Positions 41,330 through 53,676 of a DNA stretch of 64,000 nucleotides are shown piece after piece. How positions within the stretch are numbered: the stretch's first letter is position 1; each line of letters starts with the position of its first letter. The position numbers and the translations under genes are program-made. Location: assembly GCA_020205615.1 (NCBI GenBank), contig JAINUW010000217.1, positions 277,571 to 341,570 on the forward strand, written 5' to 3'. Below the pieces are notes generated by a model that saw nothing but the letters and a program-made list of their open reading frames with translations, was not told the origin of the DNA and made no database searches. Origin of the DNA: Panax quinquefolius (taxonomy: Eukaryota > Streptophyta > Magnoliopsida > Apiales > Araliaceae).

Positions 41330-42010
41330 AATAACATGTATTTTATTTTATTTATTGAATATGTAGACAACTTATTATTGGTTATTTTTAATTCAGAAAA
41401 CTAAGCAAATTCTACTTAGTTTATTATTTTATTCGATTATTTAGATTTTTATGTAATGGAAAACTAAAGCAAATGCTACTTAGTTTAAGATAATTATTGT
41501 ATTTTATTTTATTTTACTATATTTATTTTATATGTTATTTATTTTTTTTTATTATAATATATTATTTAAATTAATTAATTTTAATATATTCTAGTTTATT
41601 ATTAAATTTATTTTAAAATTAATTTATTATTATACTTTTATTTATTTATGTATTTTAATTTATTTTATTTTGTATTATTTTATTTTATTTTATTTTACTA
41701 TATATGTTTTACTTTAATTTAATTTAGTTAAAAATTAAATTAAATTTATTTATTTATTTTATTTATTTTATTTTATTTTATTTTATTTTTTTTTTTATAA
41801 TATTATATTAAATAATAAAGTAAATTTATTTTATTTTAAAGTTTATTATATTATATTATATTATATTATATTATATAATTTATTAAAGTTATTTAAAGCT
41901 CCTAGTATTTTTTTGTATTAATTTATTAATTTATATAAATATTTATTTATTATATTATAATATATTGTCTTTTATATTGTTAATTAAATATTTATCTATT
42001 ACCATCTATA
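41330..42010. repeat. Extreme AT-rich tract in the CACTA element
   Basis: TTTATTTTATTTTA-like low-complexity sequence for almost 700 bp with very few G or C. No gene. Confidence 0.85.
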
Positions 42011-42819
42011 ACTTCCACAGAAATTCAGTTGGAAATTCCGTCGAAATTAATACTTAACACCAGGGAAGTCTTCAATTGATTCACAAATTAAAATTCACAA
42101 TGCTAGAAAAGGCATAAATCAGAACACTGCAAATTAAAGACAAATTAATCAATAACTCCTCGATATCACACTGCATTATAACTCCTCAATATCAGATAAC
42201 AATTTAAACACACTACTAATTATGGACATTCAATCCATGCCAAATTAAAGACAAATTTGAAGGGTACAGTAAACCAATATCAGTAAACACCGCGCAACAT
42301 CTCAGTCTCAAAAAAAGTTTTATACCAAACCAAATTAAACCCTAAATTAAATATAAAACTCAAATTGAACATTTAGCCTCAATCAGTTTCATATATAACA
42401 AGACAAATTAAAACCTAAATTAAACCCCAAAATCAATTGCATATATAGCCTATATAATATTCAAACCTTAATGGTATTAACTGAAGATAGAAATTGTGTA
42501 TCTCAATTGATTTGAATGCTAGAAATAGGAGATACGATATACCGGAAAGCCACCGCCGACACCCACGACGTCGCCGGAAAGCCGACTAACCGTGACAGAA
42601 AGATAGAGGAGTTGAAGTGTGAGGACGACAAGGGTTTTCCCCTTTACGATCAATATATACTGTGTGTGAGAGAGAATACCGGCAAGAGGGAGGAGATGTT
42701 GGCCAGATAGAGTAGAGGTCCGAAATTTGCCGTCGCTTATAGAAGAGAGAAACCGACGCTAGCGTTAGAGAGAGAAGAGAGAGATCAGAAATAAAATAAG
42801 AGAAAGAAGGAGCTGAACG

Positions 42820-43116
42820 GTTTTTTAATCGACTAGTCTCGACGGAATATCTGTCGAAATTGGTTCCCTCGATATTACTTTATTTCTGATGGATATTCCG
42901 TCGACTATAAATTTGATTTCGTCGACCTTATAATTCGTGTGGCGCGAAAGGTTGGCCCCCTTGGGACTGGTGTTATCCCGATTGAATGTCGTCGAAGATA
43001 ACATATTTCTGAGAAAATTACTATCGACTGAATATTCGGTCGACATTACAATAAGGTCGACTGAATAAACTCCGTCGATAATAATTCCGTCGGTCTTAAG
43101 ACTTTTTCTTGTAGTG
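42820..43116. repeat. CACTA right terminal and subterminal repeats
   Basis: Many CGTCGA/TCGACG words ending in CTTTTTCTTGTAGTG, the inverse of the left terminus. CCA follows at 43117-43119. Confidence 0.75.
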
Positions 43117-43119
43117 CCA

Positions 43120-43878
43120 TTTATTTAATTAACTATTGATTTTTAATTCATATTAAAATTTTGTGACTAAATAATTTACATTGTTATATAAATTGATATG
43201 CTACCAAGTACATGTTGTGTTTGTTTCTACATCAAAATAAGCCACTAATTTTTTTTATAAAAAAATAGATAAAGACAAAAAATTGTAGAAACATTTTTGT
43301 ACATAAACCAAACGAAACTCAAAGTGGTAATGAGGCCAGTGGGCAGAATTAATAAGGGAAGAGTAGGCAGTGCCTATTTTTAATTATTTTTAATTTTTTT
43401 TATAGGTATAGGGATAAGGGTAAAAATAAAATTTGATAAACTTAAACTTATAGAGGAAAAAAAAAACTTAAACTACTACTACAATAAAAAAAATTAAATA
43501 CACGAGTGTATAATGTATTCAACCTCTCGCTCTCTAACCGTTTAAGTTTATCTCTAACCGTTTAAGTTTTAGCTCTTGACTTTATTGAACGGATCCTAAA
43601 TCTGCCCGTGTCTAGGGGGAAGGCATATATATCTTGCTTTTGTGATGGATAGGAAGGATATTTGCATATTAATACTACCTCAACTCAACATACAATGCAC
43701 GTGCACGTGTACGTGTATACAGACAGAATCACAGAGCGGTTTGGCACAGCAAAATATTAATGCACAAAGTAAACCATACATATTCATCTAATACTACCAA
43801 ATAAAACAGCAATTAAAAGCACCTCTCATATATATATTCTCCTAATACTAATACTAAGGAGTACGTAGTAAACTAATT
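43120..43878. other. Spacer between the CACTA element and the PMEI gene
   Basis: AT-rich sequence with no gene recognised. The last part is presumably the 3' UTR and downstream flank of the minus-strand PMEI-type gene. Confidence 0.5.
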
Positions 43879-44489
43879 CTATCCACGAAGCTGAGATGCG
43901 TAGCTATTGATCAAAGCCAAAGCATTGCTTGTCAATTGTACGACATTCAAAATTCTTCCTCTGACAACGTTCTTTGTGTTCCCATTCATAGATTTCCCCG
44001 CAAACCCCTCGGTGCCTCGTCAGTCAAAGCGGCACTGACCCAGGTTTGTACGTCATTTATCATGAGGTCATAATTTTTGGATCCCTTGACCTGCAGATTC
44101 ATCTGTTCCATAGATCTTTTCAGTTCGTCTACTGAGTCGGTTAGCTCTTCAAGGCAATCCCTCATCGTGCCAAACTCTCTAGGCTTCATGCCCTGTGCTT
44201 TTGAAAGCCTTAGCATCATGGTCGTTGTTGAAAGCGCAGTATCGAGGCTGACTGAGAGAGCTGTCTGGGCTAAAAGTTTAGGACTTGTTTGGATAGTAGT
44301 GGCATGAGTCGAGAGTGAGGTAATGCAGAGACTAGGGTAAGTAGTTGAACCACAGGAGGTTTTGATGAACTCAATGCTCGCCTTTTCAGGTGCAAAGCTT
44401 GCAGCCAAACTTGAGTTCATGTAGAAAGTAATAATGGCAATTAGAACAAGAAGAGGTGTGGGAAGATGCTTAGTTAATGACCCTTCCAT
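43879..44489 (-). pseudogene. PMEI-type inhibitor gene with a 3' frameshift
   Basis: A single-exon member of the plant invertase/pectin methylesterase inhibitor family. These small secreted four-helix proteins block pectin methylesterases or invertases in the cell wall. The start at 44489 gives a signal peptide (about 1-29), then the N-terminal hairpin Cys pair C46 and C55, and C112 in the DCLEEL motif. After VSAALTDE the frame is lost at about 44010-44017 and ends at 43986 (167 aa). Downstream in another frame the normal C-terminus is still readable, including VVQLTSNALALINSYA and the stop at 43879-43881. About 7 nt seem to be missing where TC and a second Thr/Glu-type codon would be expected, which removes the fourth Cys of the second disulfide. 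It could be a recent pseudogene or an assembly error. Confidence 0.82.
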
Positions 44490-44562
44490 ATTTCTTTCTC
44501 TATTTCTCTAGTAGGAGTTTGAAGGTTGTTAATTGAGTGATGAAAGTGGATGGGAAGTTTCC

Positions 44563-44571
44563 CTATTTATA
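44563..44571 (-). promoter_or_regulatory. Probable TATA box of the PMEI-type gene
   Basis: TATAAATAG on the minus strand, about 75 bp upstream of the start codon at 44489. Spacing and word suit a plant core promoter, so the promoter still looks normal although the coding region is shifted. Confidence 0.6.
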
Positions 44572-44669
44572 GGAAAAGCTTAAACCTCCTTTAGATGTAT
44601 GATTTGGAGGATACTTTTGAACATATTTTGTTTGTATTAATCGGTCAAATTAAAATTTGTAACAATAAT

Positions 44670-44800
44670 TGAGCTAGGGACCAACATCTGGGCCTAGTGG
44701 GTGATATAAACATGCATGTGCCCAAAGGGCCGGGGATAAGCGACAAGAGGCCTTAATGGTTCAATGGAGCTGCCCCCAACTTGCCTAAGCTTTGAATTAA
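44670..44800. repeat. Dispersed repeat, copy 2
   Basis: Relative of 26085-26220, with GGCCTAGTGGGTGATA, GGGGATAAGCGACAAGAGGCC and CAACTTGCC in the same order. It lies just upstream of the PMEI-type gene. Confidence 0.45.
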
Positions 44801-45179
44801 GGGTCCTTTACATTAGTATACAACAAATAAAAAGTAATTATAAGAATAGTGCATCATTCAAATAATTATAATAATAGTGCAATAATGTATAATAATATCA
44901 ATAGTAGTGCAATACACGTCATACTACCGAATCCAATGAAATACAAACCCTTAATTGAGAGAAAACTACTCCACTTTATGCGTAGATTACCAACCTTCCC
45001 AAACATTCAAAAATCGAGACCAAAATATGAAGAATCCATAGAAGAGCAGATAGAAAACTCCATAGTTCAAGAAATCAGTAACAAATGAGCAATCGAGAAG
45101 AAACGTAAGCGTTAATACTAGAAGCCAAATTCAAAAGCACGAAGAAGTTAAAGCAGAAAGCAAATAGAAAATCGGCGTA

Positions 45180-45390
45180 CAAAATAGAACAAAAGATTCT
45201 GAAACAATAGCAAAAAATTGATCCAGAAACTTCAAACTTGATCTGGAAATTGACCACAAAGGTAGGAAACAATTAGTCTGTATGTAAAAATAGAGCATCC
45301 GAAAACCGACATGCACAAAAAATTAATTCTGGAACTGCATACTGGAATTGGAGAGTGACTACAAAGGTACGAATCAATTAATTTGTATAA
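45180..45390. repeat. Imperfect ~70-bp direct repeat
   Basis: Two units, about 45215-45285 and 45325-45395, share the order CTGGAA-TTG-GACTACAAAGGTA-GAA-CAATTA-T-TGTAT. Confidence 0.5.
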
Positions 45391-45551
45391 TGAATTCTAT
45401 TACTTTAACTTTGTATCCACCTAAGATTGTGAGATTTGTTACGTATTTTTTACAAATTTAAAGTTTGGGTACATTAATAAAAAGGTTTGGTTACCTTGAT
45501 TTAGGTGTTCATTATTTAACATTTTACATTCACTACATCTCCATTTGTGAT

Positions 45552-46770
45552 TTTTTTTATAAACGGAATGAAAACAGTTTGTAGCAAAAGCAGTGATACT
45601 AATAACTTATAATTTGGTAACTGTATGATGTTGAGTTGGTTACCATTTATATAAAAATATTAACTTCAGTTCTGATCCATTATTTGTAACACATACATCT
45701 TTTGAAATCATTAATATAACAGTTTGGCAACAATCATATAAAGTCTTGGTTACCTTAGTTTAGTGCTCATTATTTAGTATTTCACCTTCATAACATCATT
45801 CTTTATGACTTGATCATAAAATAGTTTGGTAACATTAATATAAATGTTTGGTTACCTTGATTTAACTTTAATTATTTAGTATTCCAACTTCACGACAACA
45901 TAATAAGTGATTTGTTTATAAATTGGATAAAAACAGCATATTACATAAACATGGATACTAGTTTCAAGCATTTTGGCCACTGTATAATGTTGCTTTGGTC
46001 ACCAATTAAATATTATTAATTATTTTAATAACCACAGAGTATTTGTCGCACATTCATATTTTGGCAGCATGCATAGAATAGTTTGGTTACCTTCATTTAT
46101 TTGTGCGTTCTTTAATTTGAAAATGCAAACACTGTTCTGACTATTTATGGTTGTTTGTGATTTATTTATAAACGGAATGAAAACAGTTTGTAACAAAAGC
46201 AGTGATACTAATAACTTATGTTTTGGTTACTGTATGATGCTGAGTTGGTTACCATTTATATAAAAATATTAACTTCAGTTCCGATACATTATTTGTAACA
46301 CATTCATCTTTTGGAATCATTAATATAACAGTTTGACAACAATCATATAAAGTCTTTGTTACCTTGGTTTAGTGCTCATTATTTAGTATTTCACCTTCAT
46401 AACATCATTATTTATGATTTGATCATAAAATAGTTTGGTAACATTAATATAAATGTTTGGTTACCTTGATTTAACGTTTAATTATTTAGTACTCCAACTT
46501 CACGACAACATAATAAGTGATTTGTTTATAAATTGGATAAAAACAGCATATTACATAAACATGGATACTAGTTTCAAGCATTTTGGCCACTGTATAATGT
46601 TGTTTTGGTCACCAATTAAAGAATATTAATTATTTTAATAACCAAAGAGTATTTGTTGCAAATTCATATTTTGGAAGCATGAATATAATAGTTTGGTTAC
46701 CTTCATTTATTTGTGCGTTCTTTAATTTGAAAATGCAAACACTGTTTTGACTATTTATGGTTGCTAAATA
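45552..46770. repeat. Tandem duplication, period about 610 bp
   Basis: Copy A, about 45552-46160, and copy B, about 46161-46770. AAACGGAATGAAAACAGTTT occurs at 45561 and 46170 (offset 609). ATGGATACTAGTTTCAAGC occurs at 45951 and 46561 (offset 610). Differences are scattered point changes and a few 1-base indels. Each copy holds about seven TTTGGTTACC-type motifs. Confidence 0.92.
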
Positions 46771-49616
46771 TATGAATTTTGAGTATTGTGTAAATTTGAT
46801 TTGGTCACTAATTACATTATTGTGTGAATGTATTTCAGCTTTCGGACAATGGATATGATTCCAATATGAACTGTGTTATAATTTAATGTTATGGATGTTT
46901 GGTTACCCCTAGTTAACAAATATAGTACCTTTATATGCAAATTTGACAACCAAATGCACTTGATTTTTAAATTACTATAACTGTTTAATTGATTTTTAAA
47001 TTAAATATAATCGAGAATTGTTGAATTGTTTTTTTTTTAAATTACTATAACTATTTGTTAACCCATAAATACGGATTATTATCACTTCTGTATTGTTGTT
47101 TTGAAAACAACTGAACCATAAAAAACAAATGCATGATAGAAATTATAAACATTTTCATTATTTACTATTATGGTTGTTTGGTTACCAACAACAACTAAAC
47201 TAATTACCTTTAAATGCAAATTTGGCAACCAATTGTTCCATAAAAATATATTTACAATATAAATTGTAAATATAAAAATAGTAGGCAAAAAAAAATAATG
47301 ATAACCAACAAAAATATATCATACATCTACTAGAAAAAATTATTACATCATTCAATCATCAGAATATTTTACAAAATAATTCATAATCAATAACCATAAC
47401 AATTGGTATCAAAGTTCAAAAAAAAATCAATGTGCATAACCAAACTAGTCTTCACTGACGAATCTGCCGGGGTATTCTGAATCAGAATCAAATCCGCCTA
47501 CTTGCTTGTTCCTCGCATGAATGAACAAGTTTACGCATAGTTTCTTGCGGTATTGAATGATTGAAATGGAATTGGCATTTCAGAAATCATTTGGTGAAGA
47601 AAATGTTCCGCAAAAGAAATAGTAAACATCCCACAATCACTAGAAAAAAAAATCAAGATATAAAACAAATCAAAACAAACATCATAATATATGGAATACT
47701 AAAAACAATATAAAAAAAATATAAACTTACCTGTCAACTTGTTCGGGTAAACCCTTAGCAAATTCAAGTTCAATTAGGTCATGTTCTTCTTTGTTGCGAT
47801 ATGGTTCACTATTGAAATCAATATCAGTCTTATTCTTCCAAAAATCGCACATAAACAATATTATGGGTAGAATGAAAATATATGGCTCACACACATCCAT
47901 AATATTTGTTCGCATGATATTCTGTTACATTGTGAGAATTGTAAACTACTAAAACTCTCTGAAGCACATCAAATACCAAAGAAAACCAATGACCCGATTA
48001 GACTTGCCATGTGAACAGGAAACATGACATAGTCAACATCAACCCACGGTGTGTTTACATCCATAAAAAAACCATGAATATACTCTGCAACATCACCATT
48101 TCCCAACAGAACATTCTTGTCAGAATTCTTCTGACTATATTCCCCAAATAAAGTTGTCAACTTCACATGGAACCAACAATCTGTTGTAGTTACCCTTATT
48201 TGAATATTATTTGAGTGCTAGCCAACTTACGAAGTGTCTACAAACAAATGTTGATATCTTTGAACCAAAAATAAAATCAGAAAAAAAATCAGAGTTAAAC
48301 AAATAAAAGAAGAAAAATATTACTTTAAATAAAAGTATCCAGAACATACACAGTTGGTAACCAGAGTAATAACATAAGGTAACCAAATCTAACAAACATA
48401 ATTTCAAAGAACAGACAAACTCACATCATCATCAAGCCATTTTGACGGGGTCTTGACTTGTAAAACCACATTTTTGGCGATATTGGCACTGGACCCCAAA
48501 TCTCAAAGCAGGCTCGATTTTGTCGTGGTTTCCGGCCAAATTTTCAATCCTTCAAAACAATAACATATTGATAAGATAAAAAAAAAATGATTTTATTTAC
48601 TAGCAAAAACAAACTATAAAAATCTTAAACTCCAACAAACATACCTTTTTACATTATTTAATCCAATTTTAAACCTTCGATCAAACATGACATCTTGAAT
48701 TTGAAGGCATACCCATCTGAGACATTTGGAAATGCGAGACATTCCTTTGCGTAATGGTCTTTCATCAACAATGAAGAGGATGAATCAATTTGAACCGAAC
48801 TCGACGTATAAGGACTCTTCAAAATAGCACTTTTCACGGACTTACGAATATGCCTACCAAATGGTTTAGATGCGATTTCTCAACTTCAACATAATAGAGT
48901 AAATCACGTATCGTTAATACAATCTCATCAAGTAGCGACTGTTTGATTCTTTAATTTTACTCCCTTTTAATGATTTTCAATCAATGACACAAAAAACAAG
49001 TACAATAACAAGTTAAAAATCCAAACATATTAATAGTAACATAAACACTATGACAAGGTAACTAACATAGAATGTACAGGTAACTAATTCTGAAAAAAAT
49101 AAACCTCAATAGGGGTAAAAATAATAATTTCTTTTCCACTAGACTGACTTAGAATATCAAAACTTGGCATGTTAGTGTTCTTTTCAGTCTGTACAGCAGA
49201 AAGCACATCTAATTGATCAATATAACACGTAAAAAATAACATGAAATAAACAAAAAAAATGCCTAACCTTTTCATTCTCTGCATCAATTTGAACACCTTT
49301 AGGGGTAAAAACAACAATCTCTTTCCTATAAGAAATGGAATTGCCAATCTTGTTATCAATCTGTAAACAAAATAAAAATAAAAATATGCATTGACTTAAA
49401 AAACATGAAACACAAATGAAAATACTACATATATGTAAACCTTTGTATCGTCTTCTTCAACCTGAATCCCACCAACCCCACCAACATCGGCATCAACACT
49501 TTCATGAAACTGTTTTGCATTACCGGTACCTTCGACTACAACATCATCCACAACATTCATTACATCATTAACTACAACGTTAACATTTCCATCATCGACA
49601 TTCTCATCCAACTCAA

Positions 49617-49679
<63 letters not shown>

Positions 49680-49680
49680 T
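49617..49680. repeat. ATC microsatellite coding for poly-Asp
   Basis: About 21 ATC units. On the minus strand, in frame with the Ulp1-type gene, they encode a run of Asp. Confidence 0.92.
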
Positions 49681-52518
49681 TTCATTTCCCCGTTTGAAAG
49701 AACTAGGTATCCATATAAGCGCTTTCTCAATAACTTCTTTATATCTCGCAAATCTTAATATGAAAGCGATTCTGATTGATCTTTCAATTCAACACCCATA
49801 TTTTCAATTTCTTTCTTCACCTCCATCAACTTCCCTTCCAATGGCTTCACCCATTTGCATCGATAATTTTTTAACATTGAAAAGAAAACACGATGTCTTT
49901 ATTCTTCTGGATGTTTCAACTTTAAAATCGACAATTTTAGGACCATTTGTGGCGCCCCAAAATAGGTATACATCGCCCATTCTAAGTTGTCGATACATGG
50001 TACGTAAAGCAACTACAACTTTATTATTACAACAAGAAAGCTGTGAGTTTGAATACAAATATTATCTTCTAGACAATATCTATACTCAAATAAATCCTCA
50101 TCACATTTATTGATACATTATTTTACAAAATGGTGAGGACTACTAAACAACTCTCTCTAGAACCTTCATTCCATACCTTGAGCTCGTACTCATTTATATT
50201 CTCGCCTCACGAGAAGAAAAATGGAACAAAAAAGGAAAAGGGTGAGCTCAACTAGCCCGATAAAGAATATTATGACTAAGATAATATACAACAAATTACC
50301 GTTAGTCTTTAAGGGAAAAAATCTAATAGAATACAATAAACAACAAATTTTAAATCAATATTCATAGGTGAAATAATAATTCATTAGAAGAGTTAAGTAG
50401 ATAATGCAAACTACTATCTTCTATGTATGAATTTAAAAGTTCATCGTTTATCTTTTATCCTGTAACATCAATCAATATATATACGGAATCAAATATTCAT
50501 CTTTGCACTACTGAGCCAAAGATATTCATCGATTGATCATGTTTCATCTAAACACATTCATCTTTGCACTACTGGCCAAAGATATTCTTCAAGAAATCAT
50601 TCATCTTTTGCACTATGGGCCAAAGATATTTAATAATATCATCATTTAAGATCGATGATTATGAAAAATATTTTTTAAAAGCGAATCCGGTGAAACAAAA
50701 TGACAAGGATTAAGGATTAAGGATTCGTACTTTGTTTTATCCACGATCAAAAATACCTCAAAAATAATCACAGTGGTGTAAAATTCAAGAATGATCAAAA
50801 CATGGATACAATCAAAGCTAGTATCGAGAATAGATATTTTGGACGAAAAGAAAATTTTCATTTTTCGATGAATAGTGCTAAGTATTCGTGAATAGTCATA
50901 GATATCGTGAATAGTGCCATATCGTGAATAAGTAACTCGGTACACCAAAAGTTCCAAATTTGATAAAAACTTCAGATCAATATTTCAACATAATGATATT
51001 GAAGAAATAATATCATTCTGAAAAAAAAATAATATCCCTTACCTCACAAAGAAAGATCTTAGTTGAAAACAGGATATTGAGTATAAGCATAGTATAGCAA
51101 TACTCAAAGTATACTCAAAATACTCACAAGAATCTTCGATAATATAGAGAGAAAACTTTGATTTCGTGTGATTTTCAATTCTTTAAGCACCTATTTATAG
51201 AAATTACTTAGAACACCAAGCAGAAAATTTAATAAAATATTAATATATATATAAAATTTTCTCGTACTCATACCAGCTGATTTTCCAACTCTTAACACAT
51301 GCCTACAAATAACAAAAATGTTTTTCTAACTAAAATATTTTAAACTTCCAAAATCAATTATTTCTAAACTTGAACTTGATAATTCATAATAAATAGCCTT
51401 TTTTGCGGAAAATTGGAATCTCATGATTTTTATAGGAAATTCAATTCTCTACAACTTTACGGAAGAAATTTTCCGAATTCCAAAGTAAACCGCCGAAATC
51501 CTAAACCAAGGCGATTTTACAGTTTATAATCAAATTTCGATCAATAAATGGGGTCCACCGAGCATATTTAACATGTTTTAAACATTTATTGCAACAAAAA
51601 TACTCTTCTTCTCTTGATATACTCATATATCCCACATTCGTTGTAAAAATATCACCATTATTATATTATTAAAATATAATAATATATTTAAATGAATTAT
51701 TTTATCGAAAAAGATAAAATTTCAATTTTCAACAATTGTCACATTAAAATTTTTCTCCATCTATATCCACATAAAATCAATATTTTCTCATCATATGAAT
51801 CAATAATTAATTATTCACAAATAATATTACGAGAATCACAATATCGACAACTGAAAGCGTTTCAGGAAAGAGAGGGGCTTTCAATAAAATTTCTCCTTCT
51901 TGGCCGCAATGATTAGGTGACCAAACCTCTCCTTAGACGAACTTTCTAGACATTGCCAATAATGTTATCTAATAATATTATTAGGATAATATGAATTATT
52001 GCTTCCGATAATGAAAAATCTTGTGTAATGACAATTATTGAAACAACAACAATATAAAATATCAACGCAGACAATTATTAAATCAATAAAATATCGAATA
52101 AGTAATTCTTTGTAACCATTATTGAGTAGTGTCTTCTTACGTAAGAATCAATAATTGGTGCAATACTGGGTGTCTTCTTGTGTTTTAACCAAGAGTATTT
52201 TAACAAGTATTAATTGTGAATAACTTCTATTTGTTATTTTTAAACAACTTATATTTGTCGTTTCTTTCATCCAATCGATTTCCGTTATGGGGCCCACACA
52301 TGTTGCGTCGCATTTAATATTCCCACAGATAAATTGAATATTCCACGACCAAAACGAATATTCCCAAACAACAATGAATATTTTATAACCACTTTCTTAT
52401 TTTGAAATATTTGTGTATTTTACCCCTAACTATCCACATTAATCAAATCAACCCTTACTATTTCAAAATAATAAATAGAGAAAATTAAATTTCATTAATA
52501 ATAAGTTGGGGTCTTACA

Positions 52519-52530
52519 ACCTCCCCTCTT
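52519..52530 (-). other. Polypurine tract
   Basis: ACCTCCCCTCTT on the plus strand, next to the LTR, as at 31623-31635. Confidence 0.7.
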
Positions 52531-53289
52531 ATGAAATTTCGTCCTCGAAATTGACGATGCACTGGTGTTTCAAAAGGTGAGGATACCCTCGCTTTCATTT
52601 CCGCTTTCCAACCCCAAGTCATTTCCTCTATAGCATGATTCCTCCACAAAAAACTTTAACTTGTGGTATGAGCTTTCGTGGCGTGGGACATCTTCCTTCC
52701 TATCCAAGATCTTGACAGTACCTCCTCACACGTTAAGTCTTGGCTATCTCGTCCGGTTCTAACTCTATAAGCGTGGTTTGGGTCTTTCACATATTTACTG
52801 AAATACGAGATATGTGAAACACATTATGAACACGAGACATACTTTCGGAGGTAACAGCAGTCTATAGGCTACATTTCCTACTTCGGTCAAGAATTTGAAA
52901 TGGACCAATAAATCGTGGATTGAGTTTTCCTCTCTTCCCAAATCTTGTAACTCCTTCCACGGAGCAACTCGCAACAATACATGATCCCCTATACTAAATT
53001 CCCGTCCTTTCGATGAAGATCCGCATAACTCTTTTATCGATCTTGTGCCTTGGTTTGTACACGTTGTCGAATCATTTGGATTTTTTTAAAAGTAGTCATA
53101 CGTACTCAACTCGGGTCCCAACAATGTTGCTTCACCCACCTCGTCCCAACATATCTTTGGAGAGCGACACTTTTCATCCATATAATGCTTGAATGGAGCC
53201 ACACCTATACTTGTCGATAACTGTTGTTGTTGTAGAGAATTCCACCAATGGTAAATACTTATCCTAACGCCTTGAAGTTCAGGACCGCA

Positions 53290-53676
53290 GTCTTAATAGA
53301 TCTTCAAGAGTTTGAATAGTTCTCTACGATTGTTCGTCTGGTTTGGGGATGGTATGCAACTAAATCGCAAATGCGTGCCCATAGCTTTTTGCAAGCTAAC
53401 CCAAAATCTTGAAGTGAATCTTGGGTCACGATCCAAACTATGGATACAGCGTGCGTCTGACCTCACAATCTCATTCACGTGCATCTAAAGCAAGGACGTT
53501 CAAGGAATAAGTCTCCGTGTCGGCAAGAAATGAAGCGAGACTTGATTAATCTATCAACAATAACCCAAATAGCATTGATGCCTTCGAGAAATCGTAGTAA
53601 GACCAGTAACGAAATTCATGGTAATATGTTCCCACTTCCATTTCAAATCTCAATTGGTTGCAACGGACCCTTAGGT
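53290..53676 (-). pseudogene. Truncated chromovirus integrase
   Basis: DPRFTSRFWVSLQKAMGT is readable on the minus strand (about 53390-53450), the same core as in the copy at 32400-32560. Frames are broken, and the upstream part is cut at the deletion junction near 53675. It is a remnant of the pol gene with no expected function. Confidence 0.7.

Larger units (their letters stand above)
27714..43116 (-). mobile_element. CACTA (En/Spm) transposon, 15.4 kb with a nested retrotransposon
   Basis: The left end CACTACAATAAAAAGGCTTA and the inverted right end CACTACAAGAAAAAGTCTTA are classic CACTA termini. The flanking triplet is CCA on both sides (27711-27713 and 43117-43119), the 3-bp duplication of this superfamily. 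Both ends carry many CGTCGA/TCGACG words (27740-28160 and 42820-43090), which suit transposase-binding subterminal repeats. Coding remnants run on the minus strand. Without the inserted chromovirus (29040-39003 plus one 5-bp duplication) it would be about 5.4 kb. The catalytic transposase part is missing, so it is probably non-autonomous. Confidence 0.88.

Noticed and set aside
42516..42710. 64-aa plus-strand ORF near the CACTA right end
   Set aside because: Antisense to the element's leader region; no homology recognised.
44849..45088. 79-aa ORF upstream of the PMEI-type gene
   Set aside because: AT-rich, begins in an Asn/Ser-rich repeat, with no recognisable family or promoter.
49504..49758. 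Plus-strand ORF with a long Ile run
   Set aside because: It is the ATC microsatellite read on the wrong strand; the minus-strand frame fits the Ulp1-type gene.
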